A stretch of 57,523 nucleotides of DNA from Mycolicibacter longobardus (GTDB lineage Bacteria > Actinomycetota > Actinomycetes > Mycobacteriales > Mycobacteriaceae), in NCBI RefSeq assembly GCF_002102265.1, contig NZ_LQPG01000056.1:1-57523 (forward strand), given 5' to 3'. Of the stretch, positions 47,682 to 56,390 are shown piece after piece (the first letter of the stretch is position 1; every line of letters begins with the position of its first letter). The notes beneath the pieces are model-generated. The model was not told the DNA's origin. It saw only the letters and a list, made by a program, of their open reading frames with translations, and searched no databases. A program made the translations under genes and the position numbers.

Positions 47682-48427
47682 CAGGGCCGCCGCACCAGCA
47701 GCACATCCATCACCCAGCCCGCGTCGGCCTTGGCCGCACGGCGGGCTGCCCCGATCTCGTCGACGACGTCAGAAACCCGGCCACTGACCAACCGCTCCCC
47801 CGCCGCCCCGAGGTTGGCGCCCCACCAGATGGTCCAGTCGGCCACCTCGGAGAGATCGAGTCCGTCCGGGTTGAGCATCGCGACGATGTTGTCCTGCCCG
47901 GCGGCAACGGCCTGCGCGAGCCGTCGCCCGGTGGTGATATGCACCGGCCGGCCCACCTCATGCAGCACGATCCGGTGCCGGGCGGCCAGCAGATGCGGGG
48001 CGCTGATCCCGGGCAGCACATCGCAATCCAGTTCCACCCCAAGGGCTTTCACCTGCTCCACGATGCGGATCGTCGAGTCGTACAGCGCCGGATCGCCCCA
48101 GACCAGGAAGGCGGCCACACCGCCACGCTCCCGCAGCACCTCGGCGTAGCGCGCGGCGCGGGCCGCATGCCAGTCGGCCACCGCCCGCACATAATCCGTC
48201 CCGGTCAGCTCCGGTGAGCGGTCGCGGGGCGGGTCGGTGACCGTGACGATCGGGACCGAGGGCGCGTGGGTGTCGACGATGTCGCGCCGCAGCGCCAGCA
48301 GTCCGTCATCAGCGCCCTTATCCGGGGCCAGCACGTAGTCGGCCGACCGCAGGGCGTCGGCCACCTCGGGCGTGACGTGCTGGGGTCCCATCCCGACGCC
48401 GAGGATCCGGACCCGCACAGTCATCAC
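47681..48427 (-). CDS. cobF: Precorrin-6A synthase (deacetylating)
   Basis: A 248-residue SAM-dependent tetrapyrrole methylase methylating C-1 with loss of the acyl unit. Marks: VRILGVGMGPQHVTPEVADALRSADYVLA, AAFLVWGDPALYDSTIRIVEQV, DVLPGISAPHLLAARH, RPVHITTGRRL and the CobF-typical TIWWGANLGAAGERL. cobF is missing from the M. tuberculosis complex, so its presence argues that this species keeps the full aerobic pathway. The start lies four bases inside the end of cobN. Confidence 0.94.
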   Translation of the reverse strand: MMTVRVRILGVGMGPQHVTPEVADALRSADYVLAPDKGADDGLLALRRDIVDTHAPSVPIVTVTDPPRDRSPELTGTDYVRAVADWHAARAARYAEVLRERGGVAAFLVWGDPALYDSTIRIVEQVKALGVELDCDVLPGISAPHLLAARHRIVLHEVGRPVHITTGRRLAQAVAAGQDNIVAMLNPDGLDLSEVADWTIWWGANLGAAGERLVSGRVSDVVDEIGAARRAAKADAGWVMDVLLVRRP

Positions 48428-51400
48428 CGGTCCTCCAGGTCGCCTTCAACGTCCAGGTAAGCCTGCCGCAACGCCGCCAGGGTCGCCGGGTCGGGTTGCT
48501 CCCACAGGCCCCGGTCGGCGGCCTCCTGCAGTCGCTCCACGATGCCGTGCAGCGCCCACGGGTTGGACTTGTCGAGGAACTCGCGGGTTTGCGGGTCCAG
48601 GACGTACTCGGCTGCCAGCTTCTCGTACATCCAGTCGTGCACCACGCCCGCGGTGGCGTCGAACCCGAACAGGTAGTCGACGGTGGCGGCCAGTTCGAAG
48701 GCGCCCTTGTAACCGTGCCGGCGCATCGCGGAGATCCAGCGCGGGTTGACCACCCGGGCCCGAAACACCCGAGCGGTCTCTTCGGCCAGCGTGCGGGTGC
48801 GGACGGCATCCGGTGACGTCGAGTCGCCCACATAGGCTTTCGGGTCGGCCCCGGTGAGCGCGCGTACCGTCGCGATCATGCCGCCGTGGTAGACGAAGTA
48901 GTCGTCGGAATCTGCGATGTCGTGCTCGCGGGTGTCGATGTTCTTGGCGGCCACCTTGATCCGACGGTAGTTAGTGCGCATGTCGTCCGGGGCCGCGGCG
49001 CCGTCCAGCCCGCGGCCGTAGGCGAATCCGCCCCAGGTGGTGTAGACCTCGGCCAGGTCCTTGTCGTCACGCCAGGTTCCGGATTCGATCACCTGCAGGA
49101 TCCCGGCACCATAGGAACCGGGCGCCGACCCGAATACCCGGGTGGTGGCCCGGCGCAGGTCACCGTGGGAGGCCAGGTCGGCGCGGGCGTGCGCGGCCAC
49201 GAAGTTGCGCTCATCGGGTTCGTCGAGCACCGCCACCATCTGCACCGCGTCGTCGAGCATCGTCACCACGTGTGGGAAGGCGTCCCGGAAGAAGCCTGAG
49301 ATCCGCACCGTCACATCGATTCTGGGCCGGCCGAGCTCTTCGAGCGCGATGACCTCGAGCCCCGACACCCGCCGGGAAGCCTCGTCCCAGTCGGGCCGCA
49401 CCCCGAGCAGAGCCAGCACCTCGGCGACATCGTCCCCGGAGGTGCGCATCGCCGAGGTTCCCCACACCGACAGGCCCACCGACTCCGGGTAGCCGCCGGT
49501 GTCGTCGAGGTAGCGCCGCAACAGCGAATCGGCCATCGCCTGGCCGGTCTGCCACGCCAGCCGGGACGGCACCGCGCGAGGGTCGACGGTGTAGAAGTTG
49601 CGTCCGGTGGGCAACACGTTGACCAAGCCGCGCAGCGGCGACCCGGACGGCCCCGGCCGCACGAACCCACCGGCCAGCGCGTGCAGCACCGAGTCCAGCT
49701 CGGCCGCCGTGCCGGCCAGGCGCGGAACCACCTCGGTGGCAGCGAATCTCAGCACCCGGCACACCTCGGGTTCGGGATGCAGCGTGTCGGCGACTGCGGC
49801 CTCCCAGCCGGCGGCTTCCATGGCCTCGACCAGCTCGCGCGCGCGGCCCTCGATCTCGTCCACCACGGCTGCCGGGGCGTCCTCCTTCAGCCCCAGCGCA
49901 GCGCGCAGCCCGGGCACCGCGTGATCCACCCCGCCCCACACCTGCGGGGCGCGCAGGATCGCCAGCACCAGGTTCACCCGCTCCGGGCCGACCGGGGCCC
50001 CACCGAGCACGTGCAGCCCATCGCGGATCTGGGCATCCTTGATCTCACAGAGCCAACCGTCGACGTGCAGCAGGAAGTCGTCGAACTCCTCGTCCTCGGG
50101 CCGCTCGTCCAGCCCCAGGTCGCGGTGCATCTCCGCGGCCCGCATCAGATTCCAGATCTCGCCGCGGATCGCCGGCAGCTTGGCCGGGTCCATCGTCGCG
50201 ATGTTGCCGTACTCGTCGAGCAGCTGCTCCAACCGCGCGATGTCCCCGTAGGACTCCGCGCGGGCCATCGGCGGGATCAGGTGGTCGACGATGGTGGCGT
50301 GCGCCCGGCGTTTGGCCTGAGCGCCCTCGCCGGGGTCGTTGACCAGGAACGGGTAGATCAGCGGCAGGTCGGCGATCATGGCGTCGGTGGCGCAGGCGGC
50401 AGACAGCGCCGCGGTCTTGCCCGGCAACCATTCCATCGAACCGTGCTTGCCCAGATGGATCACCGCGTGCGCGCCGAAACTCCTGTCCAGCCAACGGTAT
50501 GCGGCCAGGTAGTGATGGCTCGGCGGCAGCTCCGGGTCGTGGTAGATCGCCACCGGGTTCTCCCCGAACCCGCGGGGCGGCTGGATCATCAGCACGACGT
50601 TGCCGGACTGCAGTGCCGCCAGCACGATCTCGCCGTCATCGTTGACGAACAACTTGCCCGGCGCCGCGCCCCACGCCGTGGTCATGGCGTCGCGCAGCTC
50701 GTCGGGCAGCTCGGCGGTCCACTCGGCGTACTGCTGCGCGGTGACCCGCACCTGCGCGCCGGCCAGCTGCGTGGCAGACAGCCAGTCCTCGTCCTGGCCG
50801 CCGGCTTCGATCAGGGTGTGGATCAGCCGATCCCCGGCCTGCGTCTCGTCCTCGACACCCAGCACCCCGAACCCGTCCCCGACGTCATAACCCTCGTCGG
50901 CCAGCCGGTGCAGCAGCCGCACCGCCGACACCGGGGTGTCCAGGCCGACGGCGTTGCCGACCCGGGAATGCTTGGTGGGGTACGCCGACAGCACCAGCGC
51001 CAGCCGCTTCTGCGCATTCGGGATACGGCGCAGCACAGCGTGATTCACCGCCACACCGGCCACCCGGGCGCAGCGCTCGGGGTCGGCGGCGTAGTGCGGC
51101 AGCCCGTCGTCGTCGATCTCCTTGAAGGAGAACGGCACCGTGATGATCCGGCCGTCGAACTCCGGGATGGCGATCTGCGTCGCCGAATCCAGCGGGGTGA
51201 CGCCGTCGTCGTTGGCCTCCCAATCCGCCCGCGACGAGGCCAGACACAGTCCCTGAAACACCGGGATGTCCAGCGCGGCGATCTGTTCGATGTCCCACGC
51301 GCCGTCGTCGTCGCCGGCGCTCACGCCGGCGGTGGCGTTCATCGCCCCGCCTGCCGCCAGCATGCAGACCACCACCGCGTCGAGCTCCCCGAGCGCGGCG

Positions 51401-52005
51401 AACAGTTCGTCGGGGGCGTTGCGGAGCGACGCGGCGAAGATCGGCACCCCGACACCCCGGCCGGTGGCATCGATGGCGTCGGCCAGGGCATGCGCAAAAC
51501 CGGCGTTGCCGCTGACTTCGTGGGCCCGGTAGTACAGCACCCCGACCCGAACCGCCTCGGGCGCCTCGACCGTCTCCCGCTTCCCATAGCCCCACTCGGG
51601 GATCACCGCCGGTTCGTCGAAGCCCTCGCCGGTGAGCAGCACCGTGTCGCACAGGAACGCGTGCAGCTGGGCCAGGTTGGCCGGTCCGCCCTCGGCGAGA
51701 TAGGCGTGGGCTTGGGCGGCCAGCCCGATCGGGACCGTGGAGCACTCCATCAACTCGGCGTTGGGTGATCGCTCCCCGCCGAGCACCACCAGCGGCAGGC
51801 CGGTTGCGCGCAGCAGCTTCAGCTCGTCGGCGATCTCCGCGGACGACCCGAGGATTCGCAGCACCACCACATCGGCGCCCTCGAGCAGCGGTTCGATGTC
51901 GTGGCGCGCCGGGTTGCCCAGCCGGTAGGCCGCGCCGCTGGCCCGCGCGGACAGCAGATCGGTGTCGGATGTGGACAGCAAGGCGATACGGCGTGCCTCA
52001 GGCAT
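48424..52005 (-). CDS. cobN: Cobaltochelatase large subunit CobN
   Basis: A 1193-residue CobN/BchH-family subunit that inserts Co2+ into hydrogenobyrinic acid a,c-diamide. It spans the whole family length: N-terminal RIALLSTSDTDLLSARA, then PVFQGLCLASSRADWEAND, NAVGLDTPVSAVRLLHRLADEGYDVG, HAVIHLGKHGSMEWLPGKTAALS (metal-chelatase core), VNVLPTGRNFYTVDPRAVPS and the C-terminal YKGAFELAATVDYLFGFDATAGVVHDWMYE. It uses ATPase partners; here the ChlID-type protein at 36929 is the probable one. It starts 39 bp after a minus-strand cobalamin riboswitch and heads cobN-cobF-cobQ-cobK. Confidence 0.96.
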   Translation of the reverse strand: MPEARRIALLSTSDTDLLSARASGAAYRLGNPARHDIEPLLEGADVVVLRILGSSAEIADELKLLRATGLPLVVLGGERSPNAELMECSTVPIGLAAQAHAYLAEGGPANLAQLHAFLCDTVLLTGEGFDEPAVIPEWGYGKRETVEAPEAVRVGVLYYRAHEVSGNAGFAHALADAIDATGRGVGVPIFAASLRNAPDELFAALGELDAVVVCMLAAGGAMNATAGVSAGDDDGAWDIEQIAALDIPVFQGLCLASSRADWEANDDGVTPLDSATQIAIPEFDGRIITVPFSFKEIDDDGLPHYAADPERCARVAGVAVNHAVLRRIPNAQKRLALVLSAYPTKHSRVGNAVGLDTPVSAVRLLHRLADEGYDVGDGFGVLGVEDETQAGDRLIHTLIEAGGQDEDWLSATQLAGAQVRVTAQQYAEWTAELPDELRDAMTTAWGAAPGKLFVNDDGEIVLAALQSGNVVLMIQPPRGFGENPVAIYHDPELPPSHHYLAAYRWLDRSFGAHAVIHLGKHGSMEWLPGKTAALSAACATDAMIADLPLIYPFLVNDPGEGAQAKRRAHATIVDHLIPPMARAESYGDIARLEQLLDEYGNIATMDPAKLPAIRGEIWNLMRAAEMHRDLGLDERPEDEEFDDFLLHVDGWLCEIKDAQIRDGLHVLGGAPVGPERVNLVLAILRAPQVWGGVDHAVPGLRAALGLKEDAPAAVVDEIEGRARELVEAMEAAGWEAAVADTLHPEPEVCRVLRFAATEVVPRLAGTAAELDSVLHALAGGFVRPGPSGSPLRGLVNVLPTGRNFYTVDPRAVPSRLAWQTGQAMADSLLRRYLDDTGGYPESVGLSVWGTSAMRTSGDDVAEVLALLGVRPDWDEASRRVSGLEVIALEELGRPRIDVTVRISGFFRDAFPHVVTMLDDAVQMVAVLDEPDERNFVAAHARADLASHGDLRRATTRVFGSAPGSYGAGILQVIESGTWRDDKDLAEVYTTWGGFAYGRGLDGAAAPDDMRTNYRRIKVAAKNIDTREHDIADSDDYFVYHGGMIATVRALTGADPKAYVGDSTSPDAVRTRTLAEETARVFRARVVNPRWISAMRRHGYKGAFELAATVDYLFGFDATAGVVHDWMYEKLAAEYVLDPQTREFLDKSNPWALHGIVERLQEAADRGLWEQPDPATLAALRQAYLDVEGDLEDR

Positions 52006-52043
52006 CAGGGGCCTCCTCGGGGTTCTCGCCCCTCGTCGTCGGA

Positions 52044-52137
52044 CGTCTCGTGGCCGTATCTGGCTAACAGGCCGGCAAGGCCCTCACAGTGGCGGAACCG
52101 CCCCGGATTTCCACCGGGTTCCTGACGCCACGAGACG
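52044..52137 (-). promoter_or_regulatory. Cobalamin riboswitch upstream of cobN
   Basis: Read on the minus strand, ggaacccggtggaaatccgg and ggcggttccgccactgt give the conserved core, followed by gttagccagatac (B12-box region). The closing stem is a perfect 11-base pairing between 52127-52137 and 52044-52054. Only 38 bases separate it from the cobN start, so ribosome-site control is likely. Confidence 0.93.
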
Positions 52138-52184
52138 GCGGCCAGCCTAACGCAGCACGGCATGCGAGAATGTCGCCGGTAAGG

Positions 52185-52333
52185 CGATGACAACACAGTG
52201 AGGAAGCCGGTGGAAGTCCGGCGCGGTCCCGCCACTGTCATCGGGGAGTGACCCTCATCAGCCACGGCCCGCATCAGTGGGGCTGGAAGGCGAGGCGAGC
52301 AGTGATCCGAGAGCCAGGAGACTCACGTCATCG
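52185..52333 (+). promoter_or_regulatory. Cobalamin riboswitch upstream of the BtuF-type transporter operon
   Basis: The core ggaagccggtggaagtccgg and gcgcggtcccgccactgt is followed by long peripheral arms and the canonical B12 box gagccaggagactca. The closing stem pairs cgatgac (52185-52191) with gtcatcg (52327-52333). A short ccgggg-type hairpin (52346-52362) and GAGGAAG lie between it and the ATG at 52382, suggesting translational control. It is transcribed away from the cobN riboswitch. Confidence 0.94.
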
Positions 52334-52381
52334 CGTCCTGCGAACCGGGGCGGTGTACCCCGAGGAAGCTGATGCACGCCC

Positions 52382-53590
52382 ATGTCCCGTGCGCTGCGGG
52401 TAGTCCCTGCGCTGTTGCTGGCACTGGCCACCGTGCTGGCCACGGCGCTGTCGTTGGCCGGCTGCTCCGGCGAACCCGCCTCCCGCACACCGGATGCGCG
52501 TGCCGGCTGCATCACCGACTTCGACCCGGCCGCCGACTACTTTCCGGACAAGTCGACGCTGTCCGAGGCCACCAACTTCGAGATCGAATACCGGGGCAGC
52601 CACCAGATCCTGACCGTCAAACGGCCCTACCTGGGTGGCAAGCCGGTGTCGTATGTGCTGGTGCGCTGCGGTGCGCCGGCGCCGGAGCTGACCGGCGAGC
52701 TGGCCCACGCCCAACGGATCACGGTCCCGGTGCACAGCCTCTATTCGGGCTCGACCACCCATCTGGCGATGATCACCGAACTCGGCCAGGCCGACGTGGT
52801 CACCGGGGTGGCGAGCCCGGCCGCCGTGGCCGACGCGGCAATCCGCAGTCGTATCGACGCCGGCCAGATCGTCGGCTACGCGTCGGGCGGGCAGCTCAAC
52901 ATCGAGAGCGTGCTGCGCGCCGGTCCCGACGTGCTGGTCACCCAGGGCATGGACGATCCCGGCTACCCCAAGCTGCGCGAGGCCGGCCTGCCCGTGGTCG
53001 CCGACGCCGAATGGCTGGAAGCCACGCCACTGGGCCGGGCCGAGTGGATCAAGGTGTTCGCCGCGCTCACCGGCACCGAACGCCAGGCCGGGCAGGCTTT
53101 CGAATCCATCCGCAACCGCTATCACGCGCTGGCCGCCCGGGCCGCGTCGGCCAAGCCCGTCGACGTCCTGGTCGGCACCATGTATTCGGGCAGCTGGTCC
53201 ATGCCCACCGGCGCCAGCTACTCGGGGCGCCTGGTGGCCGACGCCGGCGGTACCTACCCGTGGCTGGCCGACACCGGCGCCGAGAACCGCCAGCTGAATT
53301 TCGAGTCGGTCTACGCCCGCGCCGGGACCGTGCCGCTGTGGCTGGTGACCGACGACTGGAAGACCCTCGACGACGCGGTCGGCCGCGACAGCCGCTACGG
53401 CGAGCTGGCGGCGGTCCGCACCGGCCAGGTGTGGTCGGCGACCAAGGCGATGACCCCCGCCGGCGGCAACCTGTATTGGGAGCGCGGTACGGCCCGACCG
53501 GATCTGCTGCTCGGCGACCTGGTCGCGATCCTGCATCCCGAGCTGGCCCCAGACCAGGCGTTCGAGTTCTTCCGGCAGGTGCCGCGGTGA
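52382..53590 (+). CDS. BtuF/FecB-like periplasmic-binding lipoprotein
   Basis: A 402-residue ABC substrate-binding lipoprotein. Signal peptide with lipobox LSLAGC (Cys28) and a clustered-binding-protein fold: RITVPVHSLYSGSTTHLAMITELGQADVVTGVA, GYASGGQLNIESVLRAGPDVLVTQGM, LVGTMYSGSWSMPTGASYSGRLVADAGGTYPW and VWSATKAMTPAGGNLYWE. The class binds iron-siderophores, heme or B12. The upstream cobalamin riboswitch makes a corrinoid the favoured ligand, which is inference. ATG 52382 follows GAGGAAGCTGATGC. It shares four bases with the permease gene, so the transporter is one operon. Confidence 0.88.
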   Translation: MSRALRVVPALLLALATVLATALSLAGCSGEPASRTPDARAGCITDFDPAADYFPDKSTLSEATNFEIEYRGSHQILTVKRPYLGGKPVSYVLVRCGAPAPELTGELAHAQRITVPVHSLYSGSTTHLAMITELGQADVVTGVASPAAVADAAIRSRIDAGQIVGYASGGQLNIESVLRAGPDVLVTQGMDDPGYPKLREAGLPVVADAEWLEATPLGRAEWIKVFAALTGTERQAGQAFESIRNRYHALAARAASAKPVDVLVGTMYSGSWSMPTGASYSGRLVADAGGTYPWLADTGAENRQLNFESVYARAGTVPLWLVTDDWKTLDDAVGRDSRYGELAAVRTGQVWSATKAMTPAGGNLYWERGTARPDLLLGDLVAILHPELAPDQAFEFFRQVPR

Positions 53591-54627
53591 AGGCGCGTAC
53601 CGCACTGATCCTGGCCGGGCTGGCGGTCGCGGTGTTGATCCTGGCCCTGCTCGGTCTGGTGCTCGGGCCGGTGCGGGTTCCGGTGGCCGACACCGTGCGA
53701 GTGCTGCTGGGCGCCGAACCCTCCGATCCGCGCTGGCAGGTGATCGTCTCGAGCATGCGGCTGCCGCGGGTGCTCACCGCGCTGGCCGCCGGGGCCGCGC
53801 TCGGGGTCGCCGGCCTGCAACTGCAGACCCTGTTCCGCAACACCCTGGCCGATCCCTACATCCTCGGAGTCAGCTCCGGCGCCAGCCTCGGCGTGGCGCT
53901 GGTGGTGCTGCTCGGTGGGGCGGCGGGTGCCGGTTTCAGCACCGGCGCGGCCGGCGCCGGCCGTGCCGCGGAGGTCAGCGCGGCGGCCCTGGGTGCGGCG
54001 GCAATGCTCACGCTGGTGCTGACGCTGTCGCGCTGGACCCGGTCGGCGGCGACGCTGCTGCTGATCGGGGTGATGTTAGGTGCGGCCAGCACCGCCCTGG
54101 TGAGCCTGGCGATGGTGTACTCCGATCCGCAGCGGGTGCAGCAGTACCTGCTGTGGGGTCTGGGCAGCTTCGCCGGAACCGGCTGGGCCGATCTGCGGTT
54201 GCTGCTGCCGCTGGTGGCCGTGGGCCTGGTGACCGCGGCGGTCACGGTCCGGCCGCTCAATGCCCTGCTGCTCGGCGAGAGCTACGCCGCCACGATGGGC
54301 ATCAACGTGCACCGGGCCCGGGTGATCACGGTCGCCTCGGCGTCGCTGCTGGCGGGAGTGACGACCGCGTTCTGCGGGCCGATCGCCTTCCTGGGGCTGG
54401 TGGTGCCGCACATGGCCCGCATCGTGGTGGGCACCTCCGATCACCGGGTGGTGGTCCCGGCGGTGATGTTGCTGGGTGCGGTCGCAGCGCTGGGCTGCGG
54501 CATCGTCAGCCAGGTGCCCGCCAGCGATCTGGTCATCCCGATCAACGCGGTCACCGCGCTGGTAGGTGCGCCGGTGGTGATCACCGTGCTGCTGCGCGCC
54601 CGCCGCGGCTCGGGGGTGCCGTCATGA
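53587..54627 (+). CDS. BtuC/FecCD-type ABC permease
   Basis: A 346-residue permease with about ten helices. Family landmarks: SSMRLPRVLTALAAGAALGVAGLQLQTLFRNTLADPYILGVSSGASLG, VQQYLLWGLGSFAGTGW, LGESYAATMGINVHRARVITVASASLLAGVTTAFCGPIAFLGLVVPHMARIVVG (coupling helix) and a C-terminal VGAPVVITVLL. It forms the homodimeric channel for the neighbouring binding protein and ATPase. GTG 53587 overlaps the binding-protein stop (GTGA). Confidence 0.92.
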   Translation: MKARTALILAGLAVAVLILALLGLVLGPVRVPVADTVRVLLGAEPSDPRWQVIVSSMRLPRVLTALAAGAALGVAGLQLQTLFRNTLADPYILGVSSGASLGVALVVLLGGAAGAGFSTGAAGAGRAAEVSAAALGAAAMLTLVLTLSRWTRSAATLLLIGVMLGAASTALVSLAMVYSDPQRVQQYLLWGLGSFAGTGWADLRLLLPLVAVGLVTAAVTVRPLNALLLGESYAATMGINVHRARVITVASASLLAGVTTAFCGPIAFLGLVVPHMARIVVGTSDHRVVVPAVMLLGAVAALGCGIVSQVPASDLVIPINAVTALVGAPVVITVLLRARRGSGVPS

Positions 54628-56390
54628 CCCCAGCCGTCAGGAACCCAACCCTCATGGCACCCGCCGTCGAGCTCGCCGACCTGGCGATCGGCTACCGGCA
54701 CCGGCGCCGGAAGGTGACAGTGGCGGCCGGACTGGCCGCCCAAGCCCGCCGCGGCGAGCTGACCGTGCTGATCGGACCCAACGGCGCGGGCAAGTCAACC
54801 CTGATCCGCACCCTGGCCGGGCTGCAGCCCGCGCTCGGCGGCCGCATACTGCTGGACGGCACCGACCTGACCGCGCTGCCCCGCGACGAGCTGGCCCGAC
54901 GGGTCGCGGTGGTGCTGACCGAGCGGATCGATCCGGGCCTGCTCTCGGCGCGGGAGCTGGTCGGGCTGGGGCGCATCCCGCACCTGGGTTTGGGCGCCCG
55001 GCTGCGCCCCTCCGACGAGGAGATCATCGACTGGGCGCTGACGGCCACGGGCGCCCGGCATCTGGCGGCACGGCCGGCCGTGGAACTGTCCGACGGGGAA
55101 TGCCAGCGCGTCCTGACCGCCCGGGCCTTGGCTCAACAGCCCGGTCTGCTGATCCTCGACGAGCCGACCGCCTTCCTGGACGTGTCCTCGCGCGCCGCAC
55201 TGTTCGGGCTGTTGCGCGCGCTGGCCCGCGACCAGCAGCTGGCGGTGGTGCTGAGCACCCACGACCTGGAGTTGGCCCTGCGGGTGGCCGACCGGGTGTG
55301 GCTGATGGATCCGGCGGGCACGCTGGTGGACACCGTCGGTGAGGAGCTGATGCTCTCCGGGCGCATCGGGGAGATGTTCGGCAACGACACGCTGAGCTTC
55401 GACCCGGCCGCAGGAGTATTCACCTTCGTCGAGCGCGGCGACGGCCGGGCCGCCCGGGTAGCGGCCCCGGAACCGTTGCGTGCCGCGCTGATCCGGGTAA
55501 TGTCGCGTGAAGGCTGGCGGATCGCAGATCCGGACGAGAGCGCCGAAATCTGTCTCACCGCAACCGATCCCGGCGCCGTCACGGTGCACCGTGCAACCGG
55601 TTCGGAGGTCCGTACGCTGCGCGACCTGCCACAGCACCTGCGCGCCCTGCCCGCGGGCCCGCACCGCTGCGCACCGCCGGATCGGGTGGTGTCCGCGCTG
55701 GCCGAATTGGCAGACGTCAGCTCGTATTTCGCGGTGTCCACCGGGACGGTCGAAGGCGGTGGCTGGCGCCCGGTGGCAGAGCTCTACACCGACCGGGCGC
55801 TGCTCGCCGGCGCGGTGGACCGCGTTCAGGAGCGCATCGGGACGCCGGATTTTCGGGTCGCGGCATCGACCTTCTTCCTCGGCTTCGCGGCGCGGCTGTG
55901 GTCGATCGGGTTGGGTGGGCTCGCCGAGCACGGGTTGCTGCTGGACCTGGGCCCCGACGAGCTGTGGTACTCCGAAACCGGGCTGCACCTGTCGAATCCG
56001 ATTGCCTGGCAGGGGCCGGACCTGCAATCGCGGCTGGCCGACCTGGTCATGAGCCGGCACCTGACACCGTTGGCCGCCGCGGTGCGCCGCCTGGGTCCGA
56101 TCTCGGAGAAGCTGCTCTACGGCAACGCCGCCTCGGCAGTGCTGGGTGCCGCCCGCGCACTGCACCACCATCGCGGCGCACCGTTGGGAGGCGAACCGTG
56201 CTGGGATCTGGCACGCACCGTGTGCACCGACGAGCGCCTGACCGACGCCGTCCGTTTCAACGAGTCCGACACCGACTACCGGCGGACAACCTGTTGCCTG
56301 TTCTACCGCACTCCCGGCGGCGGGCTGTGCGGCGACTGCGCACTCACCGAGAAACCCGAGGTTCGGCCAAACAAGAAGGGATCCACATGA
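54624..56390 (+). CDS. ABC ATPase fused to a FhuF-like [2Fe-2S] domain
   Basis: A 588-residue two-domain protein. Residues about 14-262 form a BtuD/FecE-type ATPase: Walker A GPNGAGKST (51-59), signature LSDGE (155-159, with Asp in place of the usual Gly), Walker B LLILDE (175-180), H-loop His213. Residues about 285-588 resemble FhuF, the ferric-siderophore reductase: RAALIRVMSREGWRI, AASTFFLGFAARLWSIGLGGLAEHGLLLDL, LYGNAASAVLGAARALH and the exact C-terminal cluster motif CC-x10-C-x2-C (Cys557, 558, 569, 572; CCLFYRTPGGGLCGDC). One protein could thus power import and reduce the cargo at the cytoplasmic side. The start overlaps the permease; the unknown gene overlaps its stop. Confidence 0.9.
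   Translation: MTPAVRNPTLMAPAVELADLAIGYRHRRRKVTVAAGLAAQARRGELTVLIGPNGAGKSTLIRTLAGLQPALGGRILLDGTDLTALPRDELARRVAVVLTERIDPGLLSARELVGLGRIPHLGLGARLRPSDEEIIDWALTATGARHLAARPAVELSDGECQRVLTARALAQQPGLLILDEPTAFLDVSSRAALFGLLRALARDQQLAVVLSTHDLELALRVADRVWLMDPAGTLVDTVGEELMLSGRIGEMFGNDTLSFDPAAGVFTFVERGDGRAARVAAPEPLRAALIRVMSREGWRIADPDESAEICLTATDPGAVTVHRATGSEVRTLRDLPQHLRALPAGPHRCAPPDRVVSALAELADVSSYFAVSTGTVEGGGWRPVAELYTDRALLAGAVDRVQERIGTPDFRVAASTFFLGFAARLWSIGLGGLAEHGLLLDLGPDELWYSETGLHLSNPIAWQGPDLQSRLADLVMSRHLTPLAAAVRRLGPISEKLLYGNAASAVLGAARALHHHRGAPLGGEPCWDLARTVCTDERLTDAVRFNESDTDYRRTTCCLFYRTPGGGLCGDCALTEKPEVRPNKKGST

Noticed and set aside
49681..51768. 695-residue plus-strand open frame inside cobN
   Set aside because: Antisense shadow of cobN; repeated Arg/Gln/Gly/His content and no motif.
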